Origin: Emydura subglobosa
Lineage: Eukaryota; Chordata; Testudines; Chelidae
DNA length: 64,000 nucleotides
Direction: 5' to 3'
NCBI GenBank assembly: GCA_007922225.1
Contig: ML679954.1
Location: 26,764,240 to 26,828,239, forward strand
Shown one piece after another: positions 26,101 to 38,814 of this stretch. Each line of letters opens with the position of its first letter. Position 1 is the first letter of the stretch. The notes below the pieces were generated by a model, which saw nothing but the letters and a program-made list of their open reading frames with translations, ran no database searches and had not been told where the DNA came from. The translations under genes and the position numbers were made by a program.

Positions 26101-26814
26101 TTTATGGGGCGAGTATACATCCACGTGGGGACAAATGTCTCCGAGGCAGGTGGAAGCTGACATTGCCTGGATAACCCTGAACATCACATGGCTGGAATTT
26201 TGCATCAGGAAGAGGACTGTGTCATGGAATAGAGGCTGAAATGGATCTGGGTGAGGAGGGGAGTGCACATGTGGAAAGTGGGCATTGTACAAGGCGTATT
26301 TAAGGTTGTATGATTAATATTAGCAAGCATTTGGTGAGGCTTCTATATGGGGGCAGAGATCACAACTTCTCCATTTATTTATTTAATAACTTTAAAATTG
26401 GGTCTTGTGCTAACTCCATGCAAAAGGGAACCCATCCAAAAGCTCTGGGCATTCTTTGCATACGTTTAAAAGCAAAAGAACTTTGGAGCTACAAAGTAGT
26501 TTTTGACCAGAGCAAGAAGCAGTTCTTCCTCTGAACCCTGTCACCTATCAGCTGACCATTAGTCATGTGATCAGTACACATTAAAACCCACACCATGTTT
26601 TTCAATCAAAAAAATCTTGTCATCCTCTGTTTCAGCCCTCCACCAATCGCCACTCAAACAGACAAGCCTTGCAGTGTTTCCTGGCAGCAAATTTGAGCAA
26701 TTTCAGATTGTCGGAAAGGAACACTTACAGAAAATGTTTTATCAGCAGCTCCTTTCCTTTTATAATGGAAAGAATCAAGCCTGAAGTCCTCTGTTGATCA
26801 CAGCTGTGACACAC

Positions 26815-27340
26815 TGCCATAAGAAGAGGTAGTCTCACAAGTCGGCAGATCCGATAGCATTTAGATGTTTATAGGGTAAAACAAACACCATAAACTGTAC
26901 CCAGAAACTAATTGACAGCCAGTGTGTGTCATGGAGCATTGATAATATATGCTGCCTCCAAGATTTATCACTTAATGTACGAGCTGCTGCATTCTGCACC
27001 TGCTTAATTTTCAAGATAAGATATAGCCCACATAGAGGGTGGTGTAATAATTCATAGGAAGCATGAGGTGCGAAAGGCATACATTACCATAGCATGGTCT
27101 GTAGCCAAGAGAAAGCAAGCAGGCAAAAAGCAGTCTTGGACACTGCAATGTGATCATCCAACAGTGGATGGGGATCCAACACAACCCCCAGATTGCTTGC
27201 CCAGGTAACAAATGGCAGGCACACACTATCAATCAAAGGAGATATTAGCCTTCCCACGTATTACAGTTACTTCCTTCAACCTACCATTATCACATTATCT
27301 GGACTGAGTTTTAGCTTAACACTATGGTCTTGTTGTTTCT
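26815..27340 (-). mobile_element. L2-like LINE reverse transcriptase fragment, antisense
   Basis: Read on the minus strand, 27080-26835 gives KQVQNAAARTLSDKSWRQHI, then a short gap, then THWLSISFWVQF and LPYKHLNAIG. This is the C-terminal RT signature of L2-type LINEs (QNAAARLL..LHWLPV..RIQFK..YKALNGL). Upstream on that strand, near 27230-27150, a piece reads ASNLGVVLDPH, matching the RNLGVxFD motif of the same family. The frame is broken at several places and neither end of the element is present. Confidence 0.75.
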
Positions 27341-28120
27341 GGAGGATTCAGTGAGTTGCTTGCTTTGTCTCTGCCTCTTATGTGGCCCTGGAAGCCCACT
27401 TTCAGTTTTCTTTGCACAGCGATCTCTGCTTAGCAGAGTCTGGAGGGACACATCACCTTATGTGTTTTACTGAAAGGTATAATTCAGAAGGGCAAATTGA
27501 TAGTGAATTATGGCTGTCTGCCCTTGGATAGCTGAATTCACGCCATGCCTCAATTCAGTAATAAAAGTTTATTTTGGGGTCACATCAGAGTTCCCATTTG
27601 TGCATAACAAAAAATGGCCATAGAAATTGGTACAATTGACAGTTTCTGCACAGGACAGGAATGTAGCAGCAGGGGAAAGGGAGGGAGGAGCAATTTAAAT
27701 CAATATGGCAGGTTTCCATTGTGCTTACTCACCCTCAGTGGTTGTTGCTTTTCACTTCCATGTAGCTAAATGCTTGATTTCTAAAGCTTTTGGCATTGTA
27801 GTTTAATAAGTGTTTAAAAATGGCAATTAAGCCATTAGAAACACATGGCTAGCAGTGAACGCATACAAATGCAATTTTGAAACTCAAACTGTCTGCTAGC
27901 CATGGGTTTAACTTGTCACATTTCCTCTATTGTTTTAAAAACCTAACCAAGATGAATTAAATCTCTCAGTTGAACTTTTGGGTTTAGATTTTAAGTTTGC
28001 CAATGAGCCTCTGAATTTATGCATGATATTATGCTGTTATTTACCCATCAAAACCAGATAGTAAGACTCAGTTACCTGCATAGGGCAGGTTCTGCTTATG
28101 CAAAGAGATGCACAAGCAGA

Positions 28121-28194
28121 ATTTGTGTGATCCAGTTTACAAATTAATTTGAAAATTAATCAAATTTGTGTGATCAAGTTTACAAATTAATTTG
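28121..28194. repeat. Local direct duplication, period 43 nt
   Basis: A 31-nt segment starting ATTTGTGTGATC and ending CAAATTAATTTG occurs at 28121-28151 and 28164-28194 with one mismatch. The near-identity points to a recent local duplication. Confidence 0.85.
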
Positions 28195-28933
28195 GCCCTT
28201 ACAAGAAAAATCTTAAATCAGTAGCTGCCATGTATAAGTATCATGGAGATCCATGGTCAGCAGATAATTGGCATTCCATTGCTTGAGTCTTTTACAATTT
28301 GACTGGAGAAAACATTATAAAATATACAGTAGCAAGCAATCACTCCTGTAGTTGCATGAGGGTGGATAATTCTTTATGTAACAGGGTGTTTTCCATCTCT
28401 AATTTCATATGAGTTTTGTTAGTTTTATACGCAGTATGATATTGAATTGCACTTAGAAACACTTAATATTTGATTTGTAAAAGAGCACTATCTCTTCCTC
28501 TATACTGTGATATTGGATTGCTATAGCATCTGTTATACCATTCTAGATTCCCCAGAGGCTATATCATTTAATGCAAAATTAGTTAATGTTTTACATGAGC
28601 ATACAAAATAAATCCGAGAGAGAGCCCTTTATACTGTATAGTATGTCCTACCCACAAGGGTTAAATCAGTATATCAAAGGGAATAAATCAAATACCTCAT
28701 GTACAGAACCTCTGCAGTAATTGCAGTCATTCATTGTTAATTAACATAGCATTACAACAATGGTGTCATCAAATAATCTCATTGATCGAACAAAATTACA
28801 CACCAAAAAGAAATTAAAAATCCAAGCACTGATGCACCTCATTTTTTAAAAGTTGTGAGATTGATTTACTATCTTATCCCCAAAAAGTAAGTAATCTCCT
28901 CATGCCTGTTATTATCTTCTGATTAACTATGCA

Positions 28934-29548
28934 GTGCCACCTGGTGTGCAGATGGGAAGAATATTACACATCAAGAGCTCTGTTCACACCCACCCACACA
29001 AATACAAACTTACGTGGCAAAAAGTGAACAGATGTTCATTTTGCTTGTGCTACAGAAAGAAATTGTGCATCTTGCTCCTGATTCATAAACTAAATTTGGA
29101 GGACATAATATCCACATATGAGGTGCACAGGCCCATGGCCAGCACACAGATTTATGGAGGGGAAAAAATAGCATGTAAAATTGTTTTCCTTTCTCACTTC
29201 ATTCTATTTTTAACTTTTCCTTTGCTATTTGGAATTTGTCCCTTTCCCCTTCACTTGCTACTAAACTTGTCACCTTCAAAGAGAACAGTACTGGAGCCAG
29301 TTTCATTTGAAATTGTTTCCAGGCCTTTCCCATTGGTGGCTGTCTTAAAAAAAAAATGGCAGATGCTGCTACTTGGCATCTCAGTGCATCATCACTTAGG
29401 GCTCTGTTCTCTTAGGTGCTTTGCTGGATTCGAGGACAAAAATGCTGTGCCCCTTGCAGGATTAAGCCATTATACTCTGCTGGCTAAAGAAATGTTTCCC
29501 ATGTTTGTTCTTGATTCTATATCTTTATTTTGTGGTGTTGTTTTATAG
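28934..29548 (+). other. Longest open frame in the window (204 codons), probably non-coding
   Basis: The frame runs from ATG at 28934 to a stop at 29546-29548. The predicted protein starts MPPGVQMGRIL, is rich in leucine, phenylalanine and histidine, and has two hydrophobic stretches in its middle. I recognise no domain. It is crossed by an A-run (near 29350), followed by a poly-C tract at about 29567, and sits deep in an intron with no matching copy elsewhere in the window. A 612-nt open frame can arise by chance in 64 kb read in six frames, so I do not call it a gene. Confidence 0.15.
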
Positions 29549-29819
29549 CACCAAAAAGTATGCCGCCCCCCCCCCCCCACCCCAGAACTAAGTCTAAATT
29601 TCAGATATGGCACAGTGAGTGAGGGAGAAAAAAATTATAGGGATGGGGTGATGCCAGGACAAGTGAAGCTAATAGGGCTATGATCACCTGGTTAGTCAAG
29701 ATAAAACTTGTCCAGCTTGCTGGTTCTGGTTAGTTTTGATGACAGCTGTAGATAAACAATATCATAAGTCACTTGCTATAGGCTTCACAGAAGAAAGGAG
29801 TTTTTGGAAGGATTTTAAT

Positions 29820-30330
29820 GAAGATGATAGCGATCTCATGGGCCAGCTCAGCTCTTCATATAGAAAGTGACATGAAAAAAGAGAGATCTGTGGGAGAAAC
29901 AGATCAATTGGGTATTAAGGCTAGCATCATGGTGCAGCAGAAGGGGCATAGGGCAATTGACTAGGAGACAAGATCAGACAAGAAAAGAGGGTTGAAATAT
30001 GCACAGCATGGAAAGGGGACCAGGAAAGGCTGTTTTCCCCACTATAGAGTGGTGTAAATGACAACACAAGGTGCAGAGCCATGGCGAATCAGGCTTGGAG
30101 TTTGTGTTACCAGATGCAGAATGAGGAGCCAATGAGAGATTAAAATCCAGGAAGATTGTTTTAGTTGTGGGGGTTAGGAGGGCTGCACGAAGGCCAAAGA
30201 TGATGAGGCTGAAATAATCAAGACTTGGACATGAGGGCACAGATGAGAGTTTTAGCTCTCTGAACAAAGAGGAATGTTGTGAAGGAAGCAATGGCAGGAT
30301 TTAGGCATAACCTGGATGTGAATGGAAATA
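29820..30330. repeat. Possible ancient LINE-like dispersed repeat
   Basis: A purine-rich stretch that includes GAGGCTGAAATAATCAAGAC and GATGAGAGTTTTAGCTCT resembles the L2-type region TTGCAGTAATCAAGACG..GATGAGAG found in old amniote LINEs. The match is by memory and too diverged to define ends. An antisense frame of 105 codons here shows no known domain. Confidence 0.35.
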
Positions 30331-31460
30331 TACAACTTCATTGTTATCAGAGAGCAGCTAGAACAAAGTGACCATTGATATTCCCATAAAATCCACGTGG
30401 AAGTGGAGTGATTTATCTATTAAATACTATTTAAATGTAAAGTAATCTCTCCATCATGGGCTGTGTCAAAAAGGAGTTGCATTTGCATTATGCATTAACA
30501 GAGGAATTCCCCCACACAAGACTGTACACTTAACCTAAAAGGACCCTTTTCCGGCCCCAGTGCAGAGCCTCAGATAAGCCTATGTGCACCACTGAGCTCA
30601 AGGAATACACTGAACCTGAGTGTGGGCCCTGTGGAAGTGAGTAGAATTTCTCCCTAGTGCAATCTAAGTCATATTCTATTTCCAAATTCCTTCCACATGG
30701 AGTTAATTTTTATTTTCACTATTGTGATGTGAGGAGCATTACAATATTGTGACTGCGCCTCTGTAAACAAAACTGACCATAAATCAGTTCTAATACAATA
30801 AACTGTACACCCTCGACATAGTTGATATTCTGTCCTTGTACAATATTTGAATCAAAACATTTTTAAAAGTCTCCTCAAAACAAAGGAATTGTATTAGAAA
30901 AGGAGATCTGTGCACTTCTTTTTCAATGCAACATGAGTTTATTTGTAGAGAACAGCAATTTTTGTCTCTTTTCATCAAAAAAAAAAAAAAAGGAATTCTT
31001 ATTTTCAAGGAATCTTTTTTCTGCTAGTGGCATCTGCTCTTCTGATTCTACACTGCTCCTCTTGATATTAGTGGAGCCTTCTTAATACATATCAGAAATG
31101 CTAGCAGGGGAAGCTTTTTGGGCTCAGATGCACAAAATAGCTTATTTATTATTAATAATTTTAGGACACTTCCAGAAAATACTAAAAATCTGCCCTTGGG
31201 CATCCTTAACCTATTCACTTGCAAATTACACAGATTTTCATGCTCTTATTTACGTATCTGTCCTACCACGAAACTATTTAGCGTAACAATCTCTATTTCA
31301 GATGTTTCACAAAACTCTCTCTTATCTATTTTTAAGGTGCTGACCTGTTTTCTGAAAGAACATGCACATCTAAATGCAATGTGGAAAATCAATTTTATGT
31401 TTACATTTGGCTCATATGGTTTGAAGCAGTTAAATGTATGAATACCTTAGAAAATTCTTA

Positions 31461-31550
31461 GAGACAAGATGGGTGACAGAAGTTGGTCCAATAAAAGATA
31501 TTACCTCACCTACTGTTACTGGGAGCAACACAGTTACAACAACATTAGAC
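31461..31550. repeat. Ancient amniote MITE-like repeat fragment
   Basis: GACAAGATGGGTGACAGAAG, then TTGGTCCAATAAAAGATATT, then ACCTCACCTACTG and GAGCAACACAGTTACAAC is a well-known dispersed sequence of bird and turtle genomes. Only this piece is present. Confidence 0.65.
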
Positions 31551-31828
31551 GATTCATTTTACTTAATACATTTTAACCACATTTTTTAGAATTCAGTCAA
31601 GAAATTGTTAAAATATTTTTATACTTGAAAAATTGTATAAAGAAGAGATAAAGATTGACTAAGGTGGAAGTGTTAGATGTAAGGTCATTGTGTGTCTGAC
31701 TTCTTTAAAGCTCTGATGTGCACCTGGAGAAGTTTGCTTTGTGTCCAATATTTAGCTAAGAAGGAATATTTGAATTTAGCTGTGATCATCTGACTGTCAT
31801 ACAGAGAAAACATGACTCTGTTTGGTTT

Positions 31829-32234
31829 AGGGTGACCAGCTTTTCAAAAGGCAAAAGCAAGACACATGCAGGAGCCCTGCCCCCTCCTTGGTTCTACCCT
31901 TGCTCCAAAAGCCGGAGCCAGGCTGTGGTAAGAGCCACCCATGGTGCCCGGGTTGCTGTGGGGAGCTCCCAATGCTCCATCTGCCCTGGACTAGGTGGGG
32001 GGCTGGGGTGCCTGAGAGCAGCCCCTGGTCTGTGTCCCCACTCCCCCCGTGGCACGCTACCCAAGGCAGGTGGAGGGAGAGAAGGAGTAGGGTCCTGAGC
32101 CTCGGGCAGGCACGGAGTGGTGCTGCAGGGAATCCAGGACAAGTGTTGTCCTGAAGTCTTTCAGCATGGGACCAGGATTTGAACTCTGCATTTCGAGACT
32201 GTCCCGCCCAATTCGGGATGGGTGGCCACCCTAA
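31829..32234. mobile_element. GC-rich terminal-inverted-repeat element, hAT-type
   Basis: The left end AGGGTGACCAG and right end GGTGGCCACCCT are inverted repeats of the same type as the element at 22118. The roughly 400-nt body is far richer in G and C than the AT-rich intron around it, with runs such as GGTGGGGGGCTGGGG. Overlapping open frames on both strands are composition artefacts. A target duplication is not clear. Flanks TTTGGTTT and AATTTAGT do not match. Confidence 0.6.
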
Positions 32235-32239
32235 TTTAG

Positions 32240-35200
32240 TTGCATGATGCTTTCAAATGTTAATTCCCTATGGGTCATACAGCTACATACCAGGTTTCTT
32301 TTTTAAATAAATTGGGCATTAGTTATACTGTCAATTTTTAATTTCCCTGTTAAGGATCAGAATTAATAAATATCCATAAAGTGGGTAAAATACAATCCTG
32401 ATACAAATTGGTGCAATTCCATTGATTTGCACTGAGTTTTTTGCTTTTTTATAGCAGTGCTGCATTTTGCCCAGTATATGTTTAATGCATCCACATACTT
32501 TTTGAAATGTGTGCAACCTTATAGCATATGAGGGCTGACACAATACAAAATTTAAACAATGGGTCCAGAAATGCGTATTCTCTTCTCCCCTTCATTTTGT
32601 TTTACCCCCGAGGCTACTCAGAAAACTAGATTTGTTGGATTTTTTTGAGACTGTAAAGAAATGGGAAATGTACCAAAATCTCACTTGACATTTAATGCCA
32701 ATTATTGGTGAGAAAATGGCAGGTATTTTTCATGTTAATGAATAAAGTTCCACAAAGTCTTCCTGTATAAATTTGTGTCTTTATACATGTAATCATTCAG
32801 ACTTCAGATTCCTTTCGCTCCGTACTCAGTAAGGGAGTAGCCACTTCTTGGGCTGAATTGACAGGTTAGACAAAACTCAGATTTGTGAGGTGAATTTTTT
32901 GTAGTTGTGCAAGGACTTTTAGGAATCGGTATAGGAAAGCTATTTTGGCTGTCTTTTCCCCTTGCTTTATGTCATGTGAAGCAGCAAGAGCTCCCGATGG
33001 CCAGTGTAGCCAGGGCTAGAGTAAGGGACAGAACCATGTGGAGCCCCAGCTGTCCCTGCAGGATGGCTGCTTCCCTGCAAACTCTACAGTCTGTGAGGTT
33101 GTGAGACTTCATCCTAGTGAACTTCATGGGCTCCCAACCTCCTCTCTCAAAAAGAAGCTTCTTACGTGAACTTTGATGAGTTTTCTTGCTAAATTTTCTG
33201 CTCCATCTGGCCCCTTCTCATAAGTTGCTTTGCAGAAACTCCTGATCCCTGGCTATGCTGGGAGGGGATGGACAGTTTTGGCCCTTTATGTAACTTGGAG
33301 GAGCCTCTGGCAGTTACAGTAGCCTGGGATGGCCAGAGCACAACATGCACTGACTTATGCCTTCCACTGTCTACGGCAAGTTTCCTATGTCATAGGAAAT
33401 CCCTGCTGCCTGGTTCAGGCACAAATCAATTACAAGGCTTTTCAAGTCCATTAGTATTTCTAGTTTTCCTATCCAATACTTTTTCAGTGTTGATACAGTG
33501 TAACAGTCTTTTTAAAAGAACAGCACTAAAGGCTATGGGGAGCACATGCCAATGTAGCCAGGGCACAGTGTGTCAACTGTCTATTGTAGTTTTAATGAGA
33601 CTGGCAACAAATATGTGCAAAGAAACATTCAAGTACTAAAACAATATGGTAAATGTTCCCATTAAGCTATGTAAATATTTTTGCTGCTATAGTTGGCACT
33701 TTGATTTAATAGAAATTATTCAAGCCTCTGAGTCAGTTGTCACTTCGTCATGTTAGATCTTGTTTTAAAGTCTTTCTTCACATTTTAGTATGAGTGACTA
33801 ACTTTTTCTGCCAAGATTGGGTTTTTTGGGGTATTTTTTTTTTAAATTAGGAAGGTAATTGGCATCTTGTAAAATACATGTATTAATCAAACTGCAGTAT
33901 ATCCATTTTTAAAAATATGCATAAAGGGAAAATACTGCATGGTAAATCCTTTAGGAGAAATCCTTTAATGTGCACATACACATATTTCTATGGGCATGGG
34001 CAGTGCAGTGGTTTGCTGTATTAATCTATAGGTTTTGGACCAAGTTTGGCATTCCTCAGAAATAAAATGGTTTTGGTGATCCTCCATGCACATTTTACCA
34101 CATTACTAACCCATTCCATAATTTAGCACAATGGACTTGGGCTGAGCAGTGGCCCATTCCTGGAATTGCAGGGGTGTTCCAAGTGATGGCTGGGATGTCT
34201 TGGCTGATGTTTAGTAACTATCAATCATTGTATACAGTGGTGTTTACATTGTTTCTGAATCTAGTCATGCTGTTAGTATTTTCATGGCGTTAAAACTAAA
34301 ATTCAAAAAATGTATTCTAAATTTTATTTTTAAAAACACTGAAGAAAATTGGTAGACAAAAATAAGTATACTAAATAATCAGTGTTCAAATAATCGTTAA
34401 CAAATTACATGCTTCTGTAACAAATCGTTTCCAAGTCTTTTGTCCTTTGCAATTTTTTCTTTTACAGGAAAATTTTTGGCTCTTGTTTGTTCTTTTCTCT
34501 TCTGCAAACACATAAAGTCCAGATGATAAATAAGAAGTCCATTTTCACTGTTCAAATTTTTAAAATATGATATCACATAGTCCTTATTTCTTTACGTAGA
34601 ATTATTTTTCTACAATAGATTTGTGCTAGAAATGTAGCAACTTAAACATGGACCATTATAGAAAGTGCATATAGGTATCAGCAGTTCAGCATGGTAGTTG
34701 TTCAAAGTTCCATCTAATTAATGGTCTTTGGTGATTAGAGTTTCACAGAAAAAAATTCAGTGATAAGAATGAAAGGGTCAACAAGATTCAGTAAATTAGT
34801 CTTTAATGTTGCTTTTATAATTGTGCTGAAGCTTATTAGTTACAACAAACCACCTACTTTCTAAGTAACTTAGTAAATGTCTGATTTTTTTCAAGTGTAG
34901 TAAAAAAAGTTGCGTTTTTGCTCACTCATGTCTCAATCATGTAAGAAAAACAGTATAATTGATTATTAATGTAGATTTGTAGTTTCTTTGTTAGAAATAA
35001 TTTATTGTAGTTGTGAATATAATGATGACAGATGGTTGTTTATTTACATATGTTGTGTATTTTAAAATAGATTCTAATAGTTTGGTGACTAGTGGAATTT
35101 AAGTATCTTTTCATTATTTTTGAAAGGACATCTTTAGCCATTGTCAAAGATCATGTCTCAATAATTCAAAACATATATCTCTTTTCTCCAGTAAATTGGA

Positions 35201-36920
35201 ATTTTTGTGGGGGAAGAGCCTATACTGTGTAAAATAAATACATAAAAATCACAATTTTATCATTAGTGTAGCATTTAGCACTTGAAAAACATGCCTCAGT
35301 CCCATCCATTATTTGAATGTATAAGTGACTCAAGTCTGACTATTCTGTACCTTTATTAAGAAGCAGACGGTTTACATTGTGGTCATGGCCAAGAGCAAAT
35401 ACCATTTTTGGTGAAGAAAAACAAAAGCGAAATCTCTGAGAGAAGACTATCTGAATCTCCAAAACACCAAGGAAAAGAGCTTTGAGAAAGCAAAACATAG
35501 AGATTCTTGCAAAAGGTTTCCACATTTCTTGTCCACTAGGCCAAAACAGCTATTGTATACACGTTTCGTTGTGTTTGAGGCTCATCAGTGTGATGTGTTT
35601 TAAGCATAGTTTTAGCATAGTTACTAAGGGGAAAATTGATAAATTTTGTACTGGATGAGCTGGCAAGACATTTTTAAGGCACATCCCTGCTACAGTGCAT
35701 TTTGAGAGCATGTTCTTGATTAGTTTTCTTTCTAAGTGTTTCAACATATCAAATTAGGGGTCAATTCTGTAATCATGTAATACCCCCATTGGGTGAGATT
35801 CTCCTCCACATACCCTTTTTTGCTGAGCGGTGGGGCTGTAAAAGGGAGCATAGAATTCCCCTTTGTGAAGAAATTAAGGAAGATGCCCACATGCCTACTT
35901 CTGAGGATCCCCTTCTACAGCCCAGCGCCTAAGGCATGGGGGCGGTGTGCTAGAGTAGGAGGGAGGTAGTTATGTCAAAATTAAACACAGCGCTACTCCA
36001 ACTCCTGGCGCAGCTAAAAATCATGAGGGCACAAAGGTATCTGAAAGCCGCCTTAACCTTATTCCCCCTAGGCCATGAGTTCTCACCTATTGATGGCAGT
36101 GGGAGTTTTGCATATGTATGGAAGACTGGGACCTTAACTGGCAACCTTTCTGTGCCAGGGACTATGAGACAGTCAAATGTAGGATTTAATGTATGCATTA
36201 AGAGGTGTTCAGAAAAGCACCTGTTTGGATGCATTGTGTTAAAGTAGGGGTCGTTCTTTAGTTGAGGATGAAGCTGGCTTCACATAATAACTCTGATTTT
36301 TAAAAGCCTCTACCTCTTTAAAAAAAAACCAAAAAAAACAAGAAGATTTGGCATATGGAATTTGGGATGATTTTTCTGGAAGTAGATTTTTTCTGGGATG
36401 TCTAACTTTAAAGCGTTTTGTATAATATTTATCAGATGAAATCATGGCTCCACTGAAGTCATGGAATCCAGTTAGATCCAAGGTTTCAGCCATGGTGTTC
36501 TGAAAATTTACCTAATAGGTAACTCCGCGTGCTGTAGGAGTCTGCCCAGATCCAGTGAAGAATTGGACTCTTAGTCTTCAATGTAAATAAAAGTCTCTCC
36601 AGGCATTGACTTTGTCCTTTATCCTACTGAGAAGTAGAAACTGCCCCTACCCCAACCACTTCTGGATACTTTCTACAGTCTGCAGGAATGAAGCCCTATT
36701 TGATTGGCCTCATAAGATCTGTAGGAACAGAAGTCTCCTCCTGTGGAACATAAATACCAGCCTCATTTAAAACTTTTGGTGCTCATTACAAAAACTAGGG
36801 AATATGCAAACCAAACTCTTATTTAAAAAAATAATTAAAGAAAGAAGTGTGTTGCTTTGTAGTTCAGAAATCAGATTACTTAGTTTAAAAAAATTCTTCA
36901 CTTGTTTTTTTAAAAAAAAT
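32240..36920. other. AT-rich intronic sequence, nothing recognised
   Basis: No named repeat, RNA or plausible gene apart from a diverged hairpin-like fragment near 32390-32480. An open frame of 123 codons at 33268 has no recognisable domain and is probably chance. Confidence 0.5.
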
Positions 36921-36924
36921 CTCC

Positions 36925-37130
36925 TAGTGGACAAAGCAGTGGCCTGGCACTTGAGAGACCTGGGTTCTAGCCTGATTGCTGCCACTGGCCTGCTGTGTGA
37001 CTTTGAGCAAGTCATTTCACTTCTCTTTGCCTCAGTTTCCCCATCTGTAAAATGGGAATAGTAATACTTACCATCTATTGATAAAGCACTGTAGAAAAGC
37101 TAAGTGGTGGTATTATTATTATTAAGGGAT
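36925..37130 (+). repeat. MIR SINE, well preserved
   Basis: It runs from a tRNA-like head (GTGGACAAAGCAGTGGCCTGG..GAGACCTGGGTTCTAG) through the core (CTGTGTGACTTTGAGCAAGTC) to the tail (CTCAGTTTCCCCATCTGTAA..ATGGGAATAGTAATACTTACC), ending in a (TTA)n run. Confidence 0.92.
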
Positions 37131-38354
37131 TCAACCTATTTCCTGCTGTTGTATGATCCTCCATCCTTCACCTCGTCCACTTTATGCTGCCCACCCATAC
37201 TTAACTTTTAGCCCCAAATTTGCAAAATTATGTGCTAAGGTCAAAATAACAAATTAACAGGAAATTCAAGCTAAATGGGATTTTAAGGGAACAATAATCT
37301 ATACATTTCTAACTGCTTGCAAACGATGATGATAATAAATCTGATATCTTCTTGCTTCCATTGTTCCATGTTCTTTGTGTTCTGAAAAGATTATGTTCAT
37401 AAGGGTATAGGTTACTCTTTTCAGAAATGAAGTTTTAATAATTTAAAATGGAAAAAGAGAGATCTTCCATAGTGTCTAATATAAAATTACTACAGCATTT
37501 CAAATGTGACAGAATATATTTTTGCTTACATGTTTATATATTACTTACAGGACGGAGAAGAAAGATTTGAAATGAATCTTATTGCATTTTAGAAGACTAG
37601 TATGGTTTTGTTCCTTTTAAATCCAGGAGAAAAATTCTATAACACACTTTAGAATTCCTTGTAGTAAAATCTCCTGCACAGTAGGGGTTTCCATATTTCT
37701 AACAAGCATCTAGTAGTAGTAAGGGTCAGGGACTAACCAGTGAATAAAAGTCAAAACTCAAAATGAAGTGCCTTTCCTGTTTAGCACCGAGCACTTATAG
37801 AAACTGATAATGTTTGATTAATGAGCATCAGCCTTGCAGCGGGTGAAAACATCTGTAAGAAATGATTTATTATTTCACAGGTATTGGAAGCTTGCCATAT
37901 CTTGCGGATTTAACTATGTGTGCTTGAATAAAATAAATGAGATGCAACATGTGAAAAATGAAAACACATTACTTGTAAAGGATGTGTCACAAGCAGAATA
38001 TTTTTGCTCAAGTACACTTTGTCATGGGGATTTTTAATGTTGTTCTGAATACAAATCATTTAACTGGTTCATAAAATCAACTCAGTTGGAATTCTTGCAT
38101 CTATCATCCAAGACAGAAATGAGGGTTAAACTTAATGTGGTGTAACTTCTCTTAAATGTTCATATTTTGCGTTATATACAACTATTGAAATTACACATAT
38201 GGACAGAAGTATTGTCTTTTTAGAATATATCAAAAGGGAGAAACTGCACTGATGCAATGTTAAGGTTGAAATCAGGAAAATTCAGATTTAGAGTAAAGGT
38301 TGCTGTGGAATCCTATCTTACAGCACACTGTGCCTGCCATATGATATATGACAG

Positions 38355-38463
38355 ATGGGGCCTGAGTCTTCTCTAAAACTCATATAAATCAGAGGTTCAC
38401 TCAAGCCAATAGATTTATGGTGGTATTAAATTGACGTGAGTAAGAAGTGAGAATCAGGCCCAT
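38355..38463. repeat. Hairpin MITE with GGGCCTGA-type ends
   Basis: The left end GGGGCCTGAGTCTTCT is complementary to the right end AGAAGTGAGAATCAGGCCC. The centre carries CAAGCCAATAG. Small elements of this form recur in the window. Confidence 0.6.
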
Positions 38464-38814
38464 TATTGTGATGTGTGTGCACTACCTTATTTCCTGACAA
38501 ATAATACATTATGATATAATGCAAGTGATATACCTGCTCCACCAGGAAGATTATACTAATAGCTATAAGTTTAATTTTATACTGATTTATATTTATGTGG
38601 CACCTTTTTCTTTAGATGTTTACAGGGCTTTACTGTGGATAAGTTGGGAGATCAACTAATGAAGTTCCCTTAAAGCAGTGCATGCGTACAAAAGAAGAGA
38701 TTAAAGGAACCTTAACTCCAGTTGTCCTGACTTTTGTGTAATTTAACTCCTACTGTTTCACTAATGTAGTTGCTTATTCTCAATTTATTTTAAGAAAACA
38801 AGTAATTAGAAATT

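Noticed and set aside
31832..32154. Three overlapping frames in the GC-rich block
   Set aside because: High GC lowers stop frequency. The block is a transposon body with inverted ends.
33268..33639. 123-codon open frame, + strand
   Set aside because: No recognisable domain and no homologous copy. The length is compatible with chance in 64 kb.
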